From: an uncultured Clostridia bacterium
GTDB taxonomy: Bacteria > Bacillota > Clostridia > TANB77 > CAG-508
Assembly (NCBI GenBank): GCA_934167965.1
Contig: CAKPMJ010000002.1
Coordinates: forward strand, 62,001 to 126,000
DNA length: 64,000 nt
Direction: 5' to 3'
Part shown: one piece after another, positions 35,911 through 44,863 of the stretch
How the letters are laid out: every line of letters begins with the position of its first letter
Numbering within the stretch: position 1 is the stretch's first letter
Made by a program: the position numbers and the translations under genes
The notes under the pieces: model-generated
Seen by the model: the letters and a program-made list of their open reading frames with translations, nothing else
The model's database searches: none
Told to the model about the DNA's origin: nothing

Positions 35911-37245
35911 TTATTCTGATTTTTTAGCTTTGCTTTCTGTTTTGGTTGTCTTTTTTGCTACTGCTTTTTTTACTTTAGAATTTTCAACTAGCAAGTCTAT
36001 TGCTTTTTCATTTTCTATTCCTTGTTTTATGTAATTTTTTATATTTTCATTTTCTAATAATTCTTCTGGTTTTTTACCATAGTTTTTAGCCATTTCTTCT
36101 ATTTTTGCTTTTACTTCATCTTCTGTTGCTTCTATTTTTTCTGCTTTTATTATAGCTTCTAATGCTAATCTTGATTTTATAGCTTCAATTGCTTGAGGTT
36201 CATATTCTTTTCTGAATTCTTCTTCTGTTTTATTTAACATTTGTAGATATTGTTCTAATTTTAGTCCTTGATATGACATTCTTTGTTCCATATCTTTAAC
36301 CATATTATCTACTTCCATTTCAATCATTCCTGATGGAATATCTGCTTTTAATTCATCACATACTACTTTTAATACAGCATCTTGTTTTTCATATTTTTCT
36401 CTATCTGCATTTTGTTTTTCTAGTTTTTCTTTTATGCTGTCTTTTAATTCTTTTATTGTATCAAATTCACTAACATCTTTAGCAAATTCATCATCTAATT
36501 CTGGTAATTCTTTCTTCTTTATTTCATGAACTTTTACTTTAAATGTTGCATCTTTTCCAGCTAAATCTTTTGAAAAATATTCTTCTGGGAATTTAACTTT
36601 TATGTCTTTTTCTTCGTCTACTTTCATTCCTACTACTTGATCTTCAAATCCAGGAATAAATGATCCACTTCCTATTTCTAATTCATGATTTTCAGCTTTT
36701 CCACCTTCAAATGCAACTCCATCTACAAATCCTTCAAAATCTATAACTGCTATATTTCCATTTTCAACTGGTGTTTCAATACTTACAAGTCTTGCATTTT
36801 TTTCTTGCATTTGCTTTATTTCATTATCAATGTCTTCAGCTTTTACATTATACTCTATTTTTGGTATTTCTATACCTTTATAGCTTCCTAATTCTACTTC
36901 TGGCTTTGTTTGTACTGTTGCAGTAAATACTAGGTCTTGTCCTTTTTCCATTGTTATTATATCTATTTGTGGCTTGCTTACAGCTTCTATTTTATTTTCT
37001 TCTAATGCTTTTTCATATTCATCTGGTACTAATTCATTGAAAGCATCTTCATAGAATATTTCTTTTCCATAATATTTTTCTACTATATTTTGTGGTGCTT
37101 TTCCTTTTCTAAATCCTGGTATATTAAAATATTTTGCGCTTTGGAAATATACCTTTTTTATAGCTTCATTAAATTTTTCAGCTTCTATTTCTATTTTTAA
37201 TTTTACTTCATTTGCATTTTGTGTTTTTTCTACTTTACACTTCAT
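35911..37245 (-). CDS. tig: trigger factor
   Basis: 444 residues, full length. Ribosome-binding signature GFRKGKAPQNIVEKYYG at about 43-59, PPIase (FKBP) domain at about 155-245 with DFEGFVDGVAFEGGKAENHELEIGSGSFIPGFEDQ, of which the GSGSFIPGFED core is typical, and a helical C-terminal chaperone domain ending in a Lys-rich tail (AKKTTKTESKAKKSE). Cotranslational folding chaperone and proline isomerase. First gene of the operon with clpP and clpX, 85 bp upstream of clpP. Confidence 0.95.
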   Translation of the reverse strand: MKCKVEKTQNANEVKLKIEIEAEKFNEAIKKVYFQSAKYFNIPGFRKGKAPQNIVEKYYGKEIFYEDAFNELVPDEYEKALEENKIEAVSKPQIDIITMEKGQDLVFTATVQTKPEVELGSYKGIEIPKIEYNVKAEDIDNEIKQMQEKNARLVSIETPVENGNIAVIDFEGFVDGVAFEGGKAENHELEIGSGSFIPGFEDQVVGMKVDEEKDIKVKFPEEYFSKDLAGKDATFKVKVHEIKKKELPELDDEFAKDVSEFDTIKELKDSIKEKLEKQNADREKYEKQDAVLKVVCDELKADIPSGMIEMEVDNMVKDMEQRMSYQGLKLEQYLQMLNKTEEEFRKEYEPQAIEAIKSRLALEAIIKAEKIEATEDEVKAKIEEMAKNYGKKPEELLENENIKNYIKQGIENEKAIDLLVENSKVKKAVAKKTTKTESKAKKSE

Positions 37246-37433
37246 TTAAAATCTTCCTTTCACTGTGTTAAAATTTTGTATTTTCAATAATACGCTTAAT
37301 TATTATATCATATTTTTGGTAAATTGCAACAAATTTTCAATATTTTTTTGATTTTGTCTTGTATTTTTTTTGATTTTGTGATAAACTTATTGTTAGTCAG
37401 TTTTATTTTAGAATTTAGGAGGTGCAATTTATC

Positions 37434-37634
37434 ATGGCTAAATGCGCAATTTGTGAAAAAGAACCAGTTGTTGGTAACAAACTTAGCATTACTCGTTCTC
37501 ATATAAGTAAAAGAACTTCTCGTACATGGAAACCTAACTTAAGAAGTGTTAAAGCTGAAATTAATGGAGAAGTTAAAAGAATACATGTATGTGCTAAATG
37601 TTTAAAAAATGGAAAAGTTAACAGAGTATCATAA
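37434..37634 (+). CDS. rpmB: 50S ribosomal protein L28
   Basis: 66 residues starting MAKCAICEKEPVVGNKLSI, with four Cys (CAIC and CAKC), so it is the zinc-binding form. RTWKPNLRSVKAEINGEVKRI is family-typical. I take the ATG at 37434 with AGGAGG 11 bases upstream; an in-frame GTG four codons earlier overlaps the ribosome binding site. spoVM follows convergently, as expected from Bacillus gene order. Confidence 0.96.
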   Translation: MAKCAICEKEPVVGNKLSITRSHISKRTSRTWKPNLRSVKAEINGEVKRIHVCAKCLKNGKVNRVS

Positions 37635-37635
37635 T

Positions 37636-37669
37636 AAAAAATGAGATTTTTTAGAAATCTCATTTTTTA
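37636..37669. terminator. bidirectional terminator between rpmB and spoVM
   Basis: AAAAAATGAGATTT/AAATCTCATTTTTT, a 14-bp stem with a short loop and T runs on both strands. Confidence 0.9.
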
Positions 37670-37671
37670 TT

Positions 37672-37746
37672 TTATTCTTTTATTCCAAATAATAATTTTA
37701 CAATTCCCCTCAAGGCTTTGGGAACTTTTTTTACAACAATAGTCAT
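37672..37746 (-). CDS. spoVM: stage V sporulation protein M
   Basis: A 24-codon ORF with a strong GAGGAGGG site, product MTIVVKKVPKALRGIVKLLF followed by GIKE. It matches the 26-residue SpoVM of Bacillus in length, in the Pro at position 9, and in the amphipathic helix pattern (KLPKFLGGIVR in B. subtilis, from memory). In B. subtilis spoVM also lies next to rpmB. SpoVM is a curvature-sensing membrane peptide that anchors SpoIVA and starts coat assembly on the forespore. It is cotranscribed with the 49-residue protein upstream. Confidence 0.85.
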   Translation of the reverse strand: MTIVVKKVPKALRGIVKLLFGIKE

Positions 37747-37764
37747 CTATGTACCCTCCTCTTC

Positions 37765-37914
37765 TTAGCATGTAAGCCACATACATCCAACAATAGCTAT
37801 TGCTAGACCTATTATAAATAGCCACCCTGCAATTGGAAGTAAAAGTACTAACAATATTCCTAGTCCTAATCCTATAAAACATACACCTATTGTTTTTCTA
37901 AATGCCTTAAACAT
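37765..37914 (-). CDS. 49-residue two-helix membrane protein upstream of spoVM
   Basis: ATG with TTGGAGGT 6 bases upstream. Product MFKAFRKTIGVCFIGLGLGI and then a long hydrophobic stretch with LLPIAGW and a Cys-containing end (GCMWLTC). No named family. The 18-bp gap to spoVM suggests a joint transcript and perhaps a sporulation role. Confidence 0.7.
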   Translation of the reverse strand: MFKAFRKTIGVCFIGLGLGILLVLLLPIAGWLFIIGLAIAIVGCMWLTC

Positions 37915-37989
37915 TCTATTACCTCCAATCTTTTTTATTATATTATATTGTTTTTTGTAATTTTATGTTCCCTTTTTTATTAACATATT

Positions 37990-38019
37990 AAAAATCCCAT
38001 CTATGATGATGGGATTTCC
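37990..38019 (-). terminator. terminator after the 109-residue gene
   Basis: AAATCCCATC/GATGGGATTT perfect stem with a 6-base loop and T run on the minus strand. Confidence 0.85.
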
Positions 38020-38038
38020 TTCAAAGAAATTATCTAGT

Positions 38039-38368
38039 TTAAAGAAATACTCTATACTTAATTGGATAATATTTTATATCATATTTATCTAAGGTTTTCA
38101 GCTGATCTTTCTTTAGATTCCTAACAATTGTATCTCTCCCTTTTTTATGAGCAAAATGAATATCTTTTAAAATCCCATTTACATTTTTAGGATTTCTGAA
38201 ATATTTTGTTTCAATAAGATATAATTCTACTGAAATATCATATCCTAATTGAAAAAGATATTCTCTTTCCTCTGTTGAAAGACTCCACGTTACATACTTT
38301 CTTCCTTTTGCCTTCCGCAACTCTAGTTCTTTTTTTAATTTGTGTAAGTGATATTGTTTTCGCTTCAT
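38039..38368 (-). CDS. hypothetical basic protein
   Basis: 109 residues from the ATG at 38368, which has AAAGGAG 8 bases upstream (a GTG three codons earlier lies in that site). Very basic N-terminus (MKRKQYHLHKLKKELELRKA), then YVTWSLSTEEREYLFQLGYD and alternating basic and aromatic residues. No recognised domain. Followed by its own terminator, so monocistronic. Confidence 0.65.
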   Translation of the reverse strand: MKRKQYHLHKLKKELELRKAKGRKYVTWSLSTEEREYLFQLGYDISVELYLIETKYFRNPKNVNGILKDIHFAHKKGRDTIVRNLKKDQLKTLDKYDIKYYPIKYRVFL

Positions 38369-38528
38369 TCCCTTCACTCCTTTAAAATATTCTTTGAAGT
38401 TAAATTAAACTAGATATTCGTATTATAACATACATGTCGAATTATGTAAATATTTATAATGTTTTTTGTTGTAAGAAAATATAATTTATGTTATAATTTT
38501 TTTAGTATATAAAAATGGAGGGTTTAAT

Positions 38529-39167
38529 TTGAAAAAAGAAGAAACTAATAACTTAATTGATATTTTAAGAAAAACATATCCTGAAGCCAAATGCAGCCTT
38601 GATTTTACAACTCCATTCGAATTAGTTGTTGCTGTAATGTTATCTGCTCAATGTACTGATGAAAGAGTAAATTTAACAACGCCTACACTATTTGCAAAAT
38701 GTAAAACTATTCAAAACTTTGCAAACATAGATTTAACTGAACTTGAAAATATTATTCACCCTTGTGGATTCTATAAAAATAAGGCAAAAAATATAAAAAA
38801 ATGTGCAACTCAGGTTTTAGAAAATTTTAACGGCAAAGTTCCTTGCAATATGGATGATTTATTAACTCTAGCTGGAGTTGGTAGGAAAAGTGCAAATGTT
38901 ATTTTATTAGAAGTATTTGGAATAGCAAATGGGATTGCTGTAGATACACATTGTAAGAGAATTTCTAATAGAATTGGTTTGTCTAATCAAACTAATCCAT
39001 CTAAAATAGAACAAGATTTATTAAAACAAATTGACAAAGTTAACTTAAAAGATGTTAATCATTTATTCATTTGGCATGGAAGATATTGTTGTACTGCAAG
39101 AAATCCTAAATGTGATATTTGCTCTATACGTTCTTTTTGTAAAACATTAAAAAAAGATGAACATTAA
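38529..39167 (+). CDS. nth: endonuclease III
   Basis: 212 residues from a TTG start with GGAGG 7 bases upstream. Helix-hairpin-helix with catalytic Lys in TLAGVGRKSANVIL, catalytic Asp in VDTHCKRISNR, and the C-terminal 4Fe-4S loop CTARNPKCDICSIRSFC (CX6CX2CX5C). A DNA glycosylase/AP lyase that removes oxidised pyrimidines. It overlaps the convergent toxin gene by 4 bases. Confidence 0.95.
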   Translation: MKKEETNNLIDILRKTYPEAKCSLDFTTPFELVVAVMLSAQCTDERVNLTTPTLFAKCKTIQNFANIDLTELENIIHPCGFYKNKAKNIKKCATQVLENFNGKVPCNMDDLLTLAGVGRKSANVILLEVFGIANGIAVDTHCKRISNRIGLSNQTNPSKIEQDLLKQIDKVNLKDVNHLFIWHGRYCCTARNPKCDICSIRSFCKTLKKDEH

Positions 39168-40063
39168 CGTTCATCTTTTTCACCTAGTATTTTTTTTTTA
39201 TATTCTTCATTTACTTTTATAATCTGCATTAGTATTTCTTTTTCTTCTTCACTAATTGTTCTTCCATTAAATAATTCCTTTATAGAATTAACCTTTTCTA
39301 TAAATCCATCATTTGCAATTCTTTCATCTTCTTTTCTTCCACCTAATACTGCAAACTTTGAACTTCTAAACCTACCTAATTCTTTTTCTGTACTGTCATA
39401 TATTTTTACCGGTTGGTTTGGCATAGTCCCTCTTTTATATATTTCAATAACATCAACTATTCCTGATTTTTCAATTTTGTCTATAGTTTTAGGCATCTCA
39501 TCATAAGTCTCATAAAAATGACTTAATGTAACTAATCTTCCCCAGCCTTTAGTTGCAACTTGTGCTTCATACCTTTCTAATATTGAGTGTAAACAATTTA
39601 ATTCATGTACTGCCATTCCTCTAACTGTAACATGATATCCTTGCATCTTTTCTTTTATTGTATCTAAAATTCTAGCGTTTCTTCCTGTTCCTTCAAATAT
39701 AACATTATATCCTTGTTTTAATGCTTCATCAAATAATGCACTTGTCCATGTATTACTTTCTTGATCTGTTACTTTTGTATAATACTCTGGATATAATTTT
39801 GCAATTTCATCTATCTTAGGATGAAAAGGTTTTAATTCGTCACTATTTATTATTACAACATTGTTATCTTCAAATTGTTCTTGTCCATATCCATTTAAAC
39901 CTGTTTTTCCTGATGCCGGTGGAGCTATATCTATTATTGCTCTCGGATTTTCTACAGGATATTTATCAAATAGCATTATCATTTTTATTTTTTCTTCTAT
40001 TTCTTTATGTTCTTCATCTGAAAGTTTGTACTTTTTCTTTACTGTTTCTAAATCTTCATTCAT
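39164..40063 (-). CDS. zeta-toxin-family kinase
   Basis: 299 residues from the ATG at 40063 (AAAGGA 10 bases upstream); an alternative ATG at 40099 overlaps the preceding gene's stop. Walker A is APPASGKTG, followed by VVIINSDELKPFHP with the likely catalytic Asp, then VIFEGTGRNARIL and an Arg-rich segment. Zeta toxins phosphorylate UDP-GlcNAc and block cell-wall synthesis. A small acidic-helical protein precedes it, as expected for the antitoxin. Confidence 0.8.
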   Translation of the reverse strand: MNEDLETVKKKYKLSDEEHKEIEEKIKMIMLFDKYPVENPRAIIDIAPPASGKTGLNGYGQEQFEDNNVVIINSDELKPFHPKIDEIAKLYPEYYTKVTDQESNTWTSALFDEALKQGYNVIFEGTGRNARILDTIKEKMQGYHVTVRGMAVHELNCLHSILERYEAQVATKGWGRLVTLSHFYETYDEMPKTIDKIEKSGIVDVIEIYKRGTMPNQPVKIYDSTEKELGRFRSSKFAVLGGRKEDERIANDGFIEKVNSIKELFNGRTISEEEKEILMQIIKVNEEYKKKILGEKDER

Positions 40064-40085
40064 TTTTCTTAATTCCTTTCTTTGC

Positions 40086-40313
40086 CTAAACATTGTCATA
40101 TTTTTGTTTTATTTCTGGTCCATATTCTCTAATTATTTTATCTATCGTTTCTTCATCACCTGAGTACATTTTTGTTCTTTCTTCTAAGAGTTTTTTCATT
40201 TGATCATCATCTACACTATAACCTTCCTTAGAAAGATTAGCTATTTTAGCTGATATAACTTCTATTGCTACTTCTAATTTAGTATTTTTTGTCATTTTAT
40301 TAATATCTACCAT
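40086..40313 (-). CDS. probable antitoxin of the zeta-type pair
   Basis: 75 residues from the ATG at 40313, with AAGGAAG 7 bases upstream; the frame extends 18 codons further without a better start. Helical and charged (MTKNTKLEVAIEVISAKIAN, YSVDDDQMKKLLEERTKMY, IDKIIREYGPEI). Size and position immediately upstream of the toxin fit an epsilon-like antitoxin, though I see no sequence signature that proves it. Confidence 0.65.
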   Translation of the reverse strand: MVDINKMTKNTKLEVAIEVISAKIANLSKEGYSVDDDQMKKLLEERTKMYSGDEETIDKIIREYGPEIKQKYDNV

Positions 40314-40337
40314 ATTTGCATCTTCCTTTCTTAAAGG

Positions 40338-40366
40338 ATTATAACACTTTTCTTTTATTTTGTACA
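40338..40366 (-). promoter_or_regulatory. possible toxin-antitoxin promoter
   Basis: On the minus strand TGTACA (40361-40366), 17-bp spacer, TATAAT (40338-40343), 24 bp upstream of the antitoxin start. It is back to back with the asnS promoter. Confidence 0.5.
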
Positions 40367-40374
40367 TACTTTCC

Positions 40375-40403
40375 TTGATTTTTTAGTTATAATCCTATAT
40401 AAT
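40375..40403 (+). promoter_or_regulatory. asnS promoter
   Basis: TTGATT at 40375-40380, 17-bp spacer, TATAAT at 40398-40403, then ATGGAGGT and the asnS start. Confidence 0.75.
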
Positions 40404-40433
40404 ATTCACATAATCAGATTATGGAGGTAAAAA

Positions 40434-41825
40434 ATGACAAAAACAACAATAAAAAATTTATTTAAAAATACACATGACTATGAAAATAAAGAAGTCCAAA
40501 TTGAAGGATGGGTAAAAACTTTAAGAGATTCTAAGACATTTGGGTTTATAGAATTAAATGATGGTACATTTTTTAAAAATGTCCAAATAGTAATAAGTGA
40601 CAAACTAAATAATTTTAAAGATTTAGTAAAACTTTCTATTTGTTCTTCCATTAAAGTTACTGGAACTTTAGTAGTAACAGAAAATGCTAAACAACCATTT
40701 GAAATACAAGCTACAAATGTGGAAATTCTAAATATTTGTGATAGTTCATATCCTTTGCAAAAAAAGAAACATAGTTTTGAATATTTAAGAACAATATCAC
40801 ATCTTCGTCCTCGTGCAAATACTTTCTATGCTGTATTCAGAGTACGTAGTGTACTTTCTTATGCAATTCATAAATTTTTTCAAGATAAAGGGTTCGTATA
40901 TGTTCACACACCAATCATAACTTCTAGTGATGCTGAAGGTGCAGGAGAAATGTTTAATGTTAATTCATTTGATTTATCAAATATACCATTAGATGATAAA
41001 AATAAAATAGATTATTCTAAAGATTTCTTTGGAAAACCTGCTCATTTAACTGTAAGTGGTCAATTAGATGTTGAAACTTATGCTTCTGCATTTAGAAATG
41101 TCTATACTTTTGGTCCAACTTTCAGAGCAGAAAATTCAAATACAGTAAAACATGCTGCAGAATTTTGGATGATTGAACCAGAAATATGTTTTGCTGACTT
41201 ACAAGATGATATGGATTTAGCAGAAGAAATGATTAAATACATTTTTTCTTATGTTATAGAAAACTGTCCAGAAGAAATGGAATTCTTTAATAAATTTATT
41301 GACACATCACTTTTAGAAAGATTAAATCATGTTATAAATTCTGACTTTGCTAGGATTTCTTATACTGATGCAGTTAAAGAGTTAGAAAAACATAATGATA
41401 AATTTGAATATAAAGTTTCTTGGGGTATTGATTTACAAACAGAACATGAGAGATACTTATGTGAAGAAATATTCCATAAACCTGTATTTGTTACAGATTA
41501 TCCTATGGATATAAAGGCCTTTTATATGAAACAAAATCCAGACGGCAAAACAGTTGCCGCAGCCGATTTACTTGTTCCTGGTATAGGTGAAATTATCGGT
41601 GGAAGTCAAAGAGAAGAAAATTATGATAAATTACTAAATAGAATGAAAACTTTAAATATGAATTTAGATGAATATTGGTGGTACCTAGATTTAAGAAGAT
41701 ATGGTAGTGTTCCTCATTCAGGATTCGGTCTTGGATTTGAAAGAGCTATTATGTATTTAACTGGAATGCAAAACATAAGAGATGTTATACCATTCCCTAG
41801 AACTCCAAAGAATTGTGAATTTTAA
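40434..41825 (+). CDS. asnS: asparaginyl-tRNA synthetase
   Basis: 463 residues. N-terminal OB anticodon-binding domain (QIEGWVKTLRDSKTFGFIELNDG), then the class II core: motif 2 FGPTFRAENSNTVKHAAEFWMIEPE, and motif 3 GFGLGFERAIMYLTGMQNIRDVIPFPRTP. The latter ending is typical of AsnRS. Charges tRNA-Asn. Single gene with its own promoter and terminator. Confidence 0.97.
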   Translation: MTKTTIKNLFKNTHDYENKEVQIEGWVKTLRDSKTFGFIELNDGTFFKNVQIVISDKLNNFKDLVKLSICSSIKVTGTLVVTENAKQPFEIQATNVEILNICDSSYPLQKKKHSFEYLRTISHLRPRANTFYAVFRVRSVLSYAIHKFFQDKGFVYVHTPIITSSDAEGAGEMFNVNSFDLSNIPLDDKNKIDYSKDFFGKPAHLTVSGQLDVETYASAFRNVYTFGPTFRAENSNTVKHAAEFWMIEPEICFADLQDDMDLAEEMIKYIFSYVIENCPEEMEFFNKFIDTSLLERLNHVINSDFARISYTDAVKELEKHNDKFEYKVSWGIDLQTEHERYLCEEIFHKPVFVTDYPMDIKAFYMKQNPDGKTVAAADLLVPGIGEIIGGSQREENYDKLLNRMKTLNMNLDEYWWYLDLRRYGSVPHSGFGLGFERAIMYLTGMQNIRDVIPFPRTPKNCEF

Positions 41826-41840
41826 AAATATTAAACATAT

Positions 41841-41871
41841 AAAAGAAACCTTACATAGTAAGGTTTCTTTT
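41841..41871. terminator. bidirectional terminator between asnS and ftsZ
   Basis: AAAGAAACCTTAC/GTAAGGTTTCTTT stem with a short loop and T runs on both strands. Confidence 0.9.
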
Positions 41872-41877
41872 CATTTA

Positions 41878-42993
41878 TTATAAACTTTTATTTTTATTCT
41901 TTCTTAGGAAAGAAGGTATATCTAAATCATTTTGTGAATTATTCATGTCTTGGCTTGATGGAATTGAATTTATTTTCTTTTCCCATGTTTTAGAAACTAA
42001 GTTATCAACTCTTTTGCTGTTAGCTGATTCATCTTCAAATCCTGTTGCAATAACAGTAATTTGAATTTCATCTTTCATTTCAGGATCTATAACTGTACCA
42101 AATATAATATTAGCTTCTGGATCTACACTGCGTTGAACAAGTTCAGCAGCTGTGTTTACTTCTTGAAGTCCTAAATCTTCTCCACCAGTAATATTTATAA
42201 TAACACCTCTAGCTCCTTCTATTGTTGTTTCTAGTAATGGACTTTGAATTGCTTGTTTTGCTGCATCTTCTGCTTTATTTTCTCCTGATGCTCTACCAAT
42301 TCCCATATGTGCCATTCCTGTATTTAACATGATTGTTTTTACATCTGCAAAGTCAAGGTTTACTGTACCAGTTACAGTGATTAAATCTGATATTCCTTGT
42401 ACACCTTGTCTTAAAATATCGTCTGCCATCATAAATGCTTCTGCCATTGATGTTTTTCTGTCTATAACTTGAAGTAGTTTGTCATTTGGTATTACTATTA
42501 AAGTATCTACTTTTCCTTTTAAACTTTCTATTCCACGTTCTGCTTGTGCTAAACGTTTCTTTCCTTCAAATGTAAATGGTTTTGTAACAACTGCTATTGT
42601 TAGTATTCCCATTTCTTTTGCTAATCCTGCAACTATTGGTGCTGCTCCTGTACCTGTTCCTCCACCCATTCCGGCTGTAACAAATACCATATCTGCTCCT
42701 CTAATTGCTTCTGTTATTTCTGTTTTGCTTTCTTCTGCTGATTGAGCTCCAATGTCAGGGTTTGCTCCTGCACCTAATCCTCTAGTAATTTTTTCTCCTA
42801 TTTGGATTTTTGTACTAGCTTTTGATTTTTGTAATGCTTGTCTATCTGTGTTTACAGCTATAAAGTCTACATTTTTTATTCCTAATTCTAGCATTCTGTT
42901 TACTGCGTTATTTCCTGCACCACCTACACCTATTACTTTTATTGTAGCAGCTCCATCTTTCATTGTTAAATTTTCATCATCAAAATCCATCAT
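41878..42993 (-). CDS. ftsZ: cell division protein FtsZ
   Basis: 371 residues. GTP-binding signature GMGGGTGTGAAP at about 108-119, the T7 loop NLDFADVKTIM, and the C-terminal conserved peptide LDIPSFLRK that binds SepF and FtsA. Polymerises into the Z ring. Located 119 bp after ftsA. Confidence 0.98.
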   Translation of the reverse strand: MMDFDDENLTMKDGAATIKVIGVGGAGNNAVNRMLELGIKNVDFIAVNTDRQALQKSKASTKIQIGEKITRGLGAGANPDIGAQSAEESKTEITEAIRGADMVFVTAGMGGGTGTGAAPIVAGLAKEMGILTIAVVTKPFTFEGKKRLAQAERGIESLKGKVDTLIVIPNDKLLQVIDRKTSMAEAFMMADDILRQGVQGISDLITVTGTVNLDFADVKTIMLNTGMAHMGIGRASGENKAEDAAKQAIQSPLLETTIEGARGVIINITGGEDLGLQEVNTAAELVQRSVDPEANIIFGTVIDPEMKDEIQITVIATGFEDESANSKRVDNLVSKTWEKKINSIPSSQDMNNSQNDLDIPSFLRKNKNKSL

Positions 42994-43111
42994 AAATGAT
43001 TTTCCTCCCTTTCATGTTGGGAAGCTATTATTTTCTTCAATTGTCCCAACTTATATATAATAATATTAAAATTAAAAACTTTTTTATTGGCTTTTACAGC
43101 CCTTTTATGTA

Positions 43112-44341
43112 TTAACTATAGAAAAATTCTTTTACTCTTGACATTAGAACTTTCCAAACACTTTCTTTTGTGTTTGTGTCTATTTTGCTAGATACATTTT
43201 TTGTAAATGGTCTTGCAGCTATGTATCTTATTAATGCATAACATGTCCTAAATTCTGTTTTTACAGTACTAACTGCTCTTCCTGTAGATACTTTTACTGG
43301 TATATTTAAAGCAATTTTACCTGCTACATCACTTTTGCTTATATTGGTTATTCCTTGACCTGTTAATACTACATTATTTATTTTTGATTTTATGCCTTCA
43401 TTTGTTATTGCTTTATTTACTAAAGAGAATATTTCTTCTATTCTTGCTTCCATTATTTCAATTAGTTCTGAGCTTTTTATTACCTTACTTCTACTCTCAT
43501 CTCTACATGTATTTAACATTATTTCATTATCATTATCTATAAATGATTTTAATGCTAGTCCATATTGTCTCTTTAATTTATCGGCTTCTTCTGTTGATAT
43601 ACCTAATACTACTGAAATATCACTTGTTATATTGTCTCCACCTAAAGGTATTGTATTAGTATATATCATTCTATTTCCTTCAAAAACACCAATATCAGTA
43701 TTTCCAGCTCCAACGTCTAATAACATTACATTGTCATGCAATTCATTTTTATCAAGTACTAAATTTCTCTCTGCAAGTGTTACAGGAACTATACCATCTA
43801 TTTCTATTCCAGCCTTCTTAAATATACCTGCTAATTTTCTTGTATATTCTCTTTCTGCTAATAGAACTTCTGCATTTATACTAAAACTTCCACATAAATT
43901 TCCTACCGGATCTGTAGTTACGTTGCCATTGTCTAGCACAACTTCATTTATTGATATATCTATTATAGTTTGATTTTCTGGAACTTCGATGTCTTTTACT
44001 TGCATTATTGCATTTTGTAAATCTTTTTGAGTTACTCCTGTTAACTTGTCTTTTACTTCTTTTGTGACATTATTTTGGACTATTGTTACATATTTACCTG
44101 GAATAGTTACATAAGCTGAGTTTATTTTTAATCCTGTTTCTTCTTCTGCTTCTTTTATAGTTTTAGAGATGCTTAAACTGATATCATCTTCATTGACTAT
44201 TTTACCTTTTTTCAATCCGTTACATTTATAAGAGGTATTACATATTACTTCTATTTGTCCAAAGTTATTTACTTCTCCTAATATAGTGCAAACTTTGGTC
44301 GTTCCAATGTCAATACCTACTATGATATCACCTATTGCCAA
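43112..44341 (-). CDS. ftsA: cell division protein FtsA
   Basis: 409 residues, actin-like. GDIIVGIDIGTTKVC phosphate-1 loop, VMLLDVGAGNTDIGVF phosphate-2 loop, NNVVLTGQGITNI adenosine loop and an amphipathic C-terminal helix (VWKVLMSRVKEFFYS) for membrane binding. Tethers FtsZ. In the ftsQ-DUF881-DUF881-sbp-ftsA-ftsZ order. Confidence 0.96.
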   Translation of the reverse strand: MAIGDIIVGIDIGTTKVCTILGEVNNFGQIEVICNTSYKCNGLKKGKIVNEDDISLSISKTIKEAEEETGLKINSAYVTIPGKYVTIVQNNVTKEVKDKLTGVTQKDLQNAIMQVKDIEVPENQTIIDISINEVVLDNGNVTTDPVGNLCGSFSINAEVLLAEREYTRKLAGIFKKAGIEIDGIVPVTLAERNLVLDKNELHDNVMLLDVGAGNTDIGVFEGNRMIYTNTIPLGGDNITSDISVVLGISTEEADKLKRQYGLALKSFIDNDNEIMLNTCRDESRSKVIKSSELIEIMEARIEEIFSLVNKAITNEGIKSKINNVVLTGQGITNISKSDVAGKIALNIPVKVSTGRAVSTVKTEFRTCYALIRYIAARPFTKNVSSKIDTNTKESVWKVLMSRVKEFFYS

Positions 44342-44473
44342 GTTAATTCCTCCATTTTTTTATGATTTTTTATATATTATTATATATTACATTTTAAGAT
44401 AAATGTCAAGTAATTTTGTAATATTTTTGAAATATTTTTGTAATAGTTTTGTAATATGCTTTTTTACTTTTTT

Positions 44474-44845
44474 CTACAGCTCTTTCTCCTTGCGTTTTTG
44501 CAACTTTTGTGACCATTTATCTATGTAATATTTTCTTATAATTGTTAGGTTTATAAACATTCTTCCTACAAATACCACTATAGTAGCTAAATAAACATCC
44601 ACATTTAACTTATTTCCTAAATATGTTAATAATATTGCCAATATTGAATTACAAAAGAAACCTGATATAAATACTTTAAAATCAAATTCTGATTTTAATA
44701 CACCTGTAATTCCTCCAAATACAGAATCCAATGCTGCAATTATTGCTATTGCTAAATAACTTGAATATGAATATGATATTATTGGTAAATTAATACCTAT
44801 TAATGCTCCTAAAATACATCCTATTAAAATTGCTATTAAAACCAT
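44474..44845 (-). CDS. sbp: small basic membrane protein (DUF1290/Sbp)
   Basis: 123 residues with three or four membrane helices and a basic C-terminus (KWSQKLQKRKEKEL). The sequence LAIAIIAALDSVFGGITGVLKSEFD is the family hallmark. Conserved in division clusters of Firmicutes; function unknown. Confidence 0.88.
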   Translation of the reverse strand: MVLIAILIGCILGALIGINLPIISYSYSSYLAIAIIAALDSVFGGITGVLKSEFDFKVFISGFFCNSILAILLTYLGNKLNVDVYLATIVVFVGRMFINLTIIRKYYIDKWSQKLQKRKEKEL

Positions 44846-44863
44846 TTTCTTTCATCCTTTCTT

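Noticed and set aside
37667..37882. 71-codon minus-strand frame
   Set aside because: It overlaps spoVM and the 49-residue protein in another frame, has no ribosome binding site, and its sequence is not protein-like.
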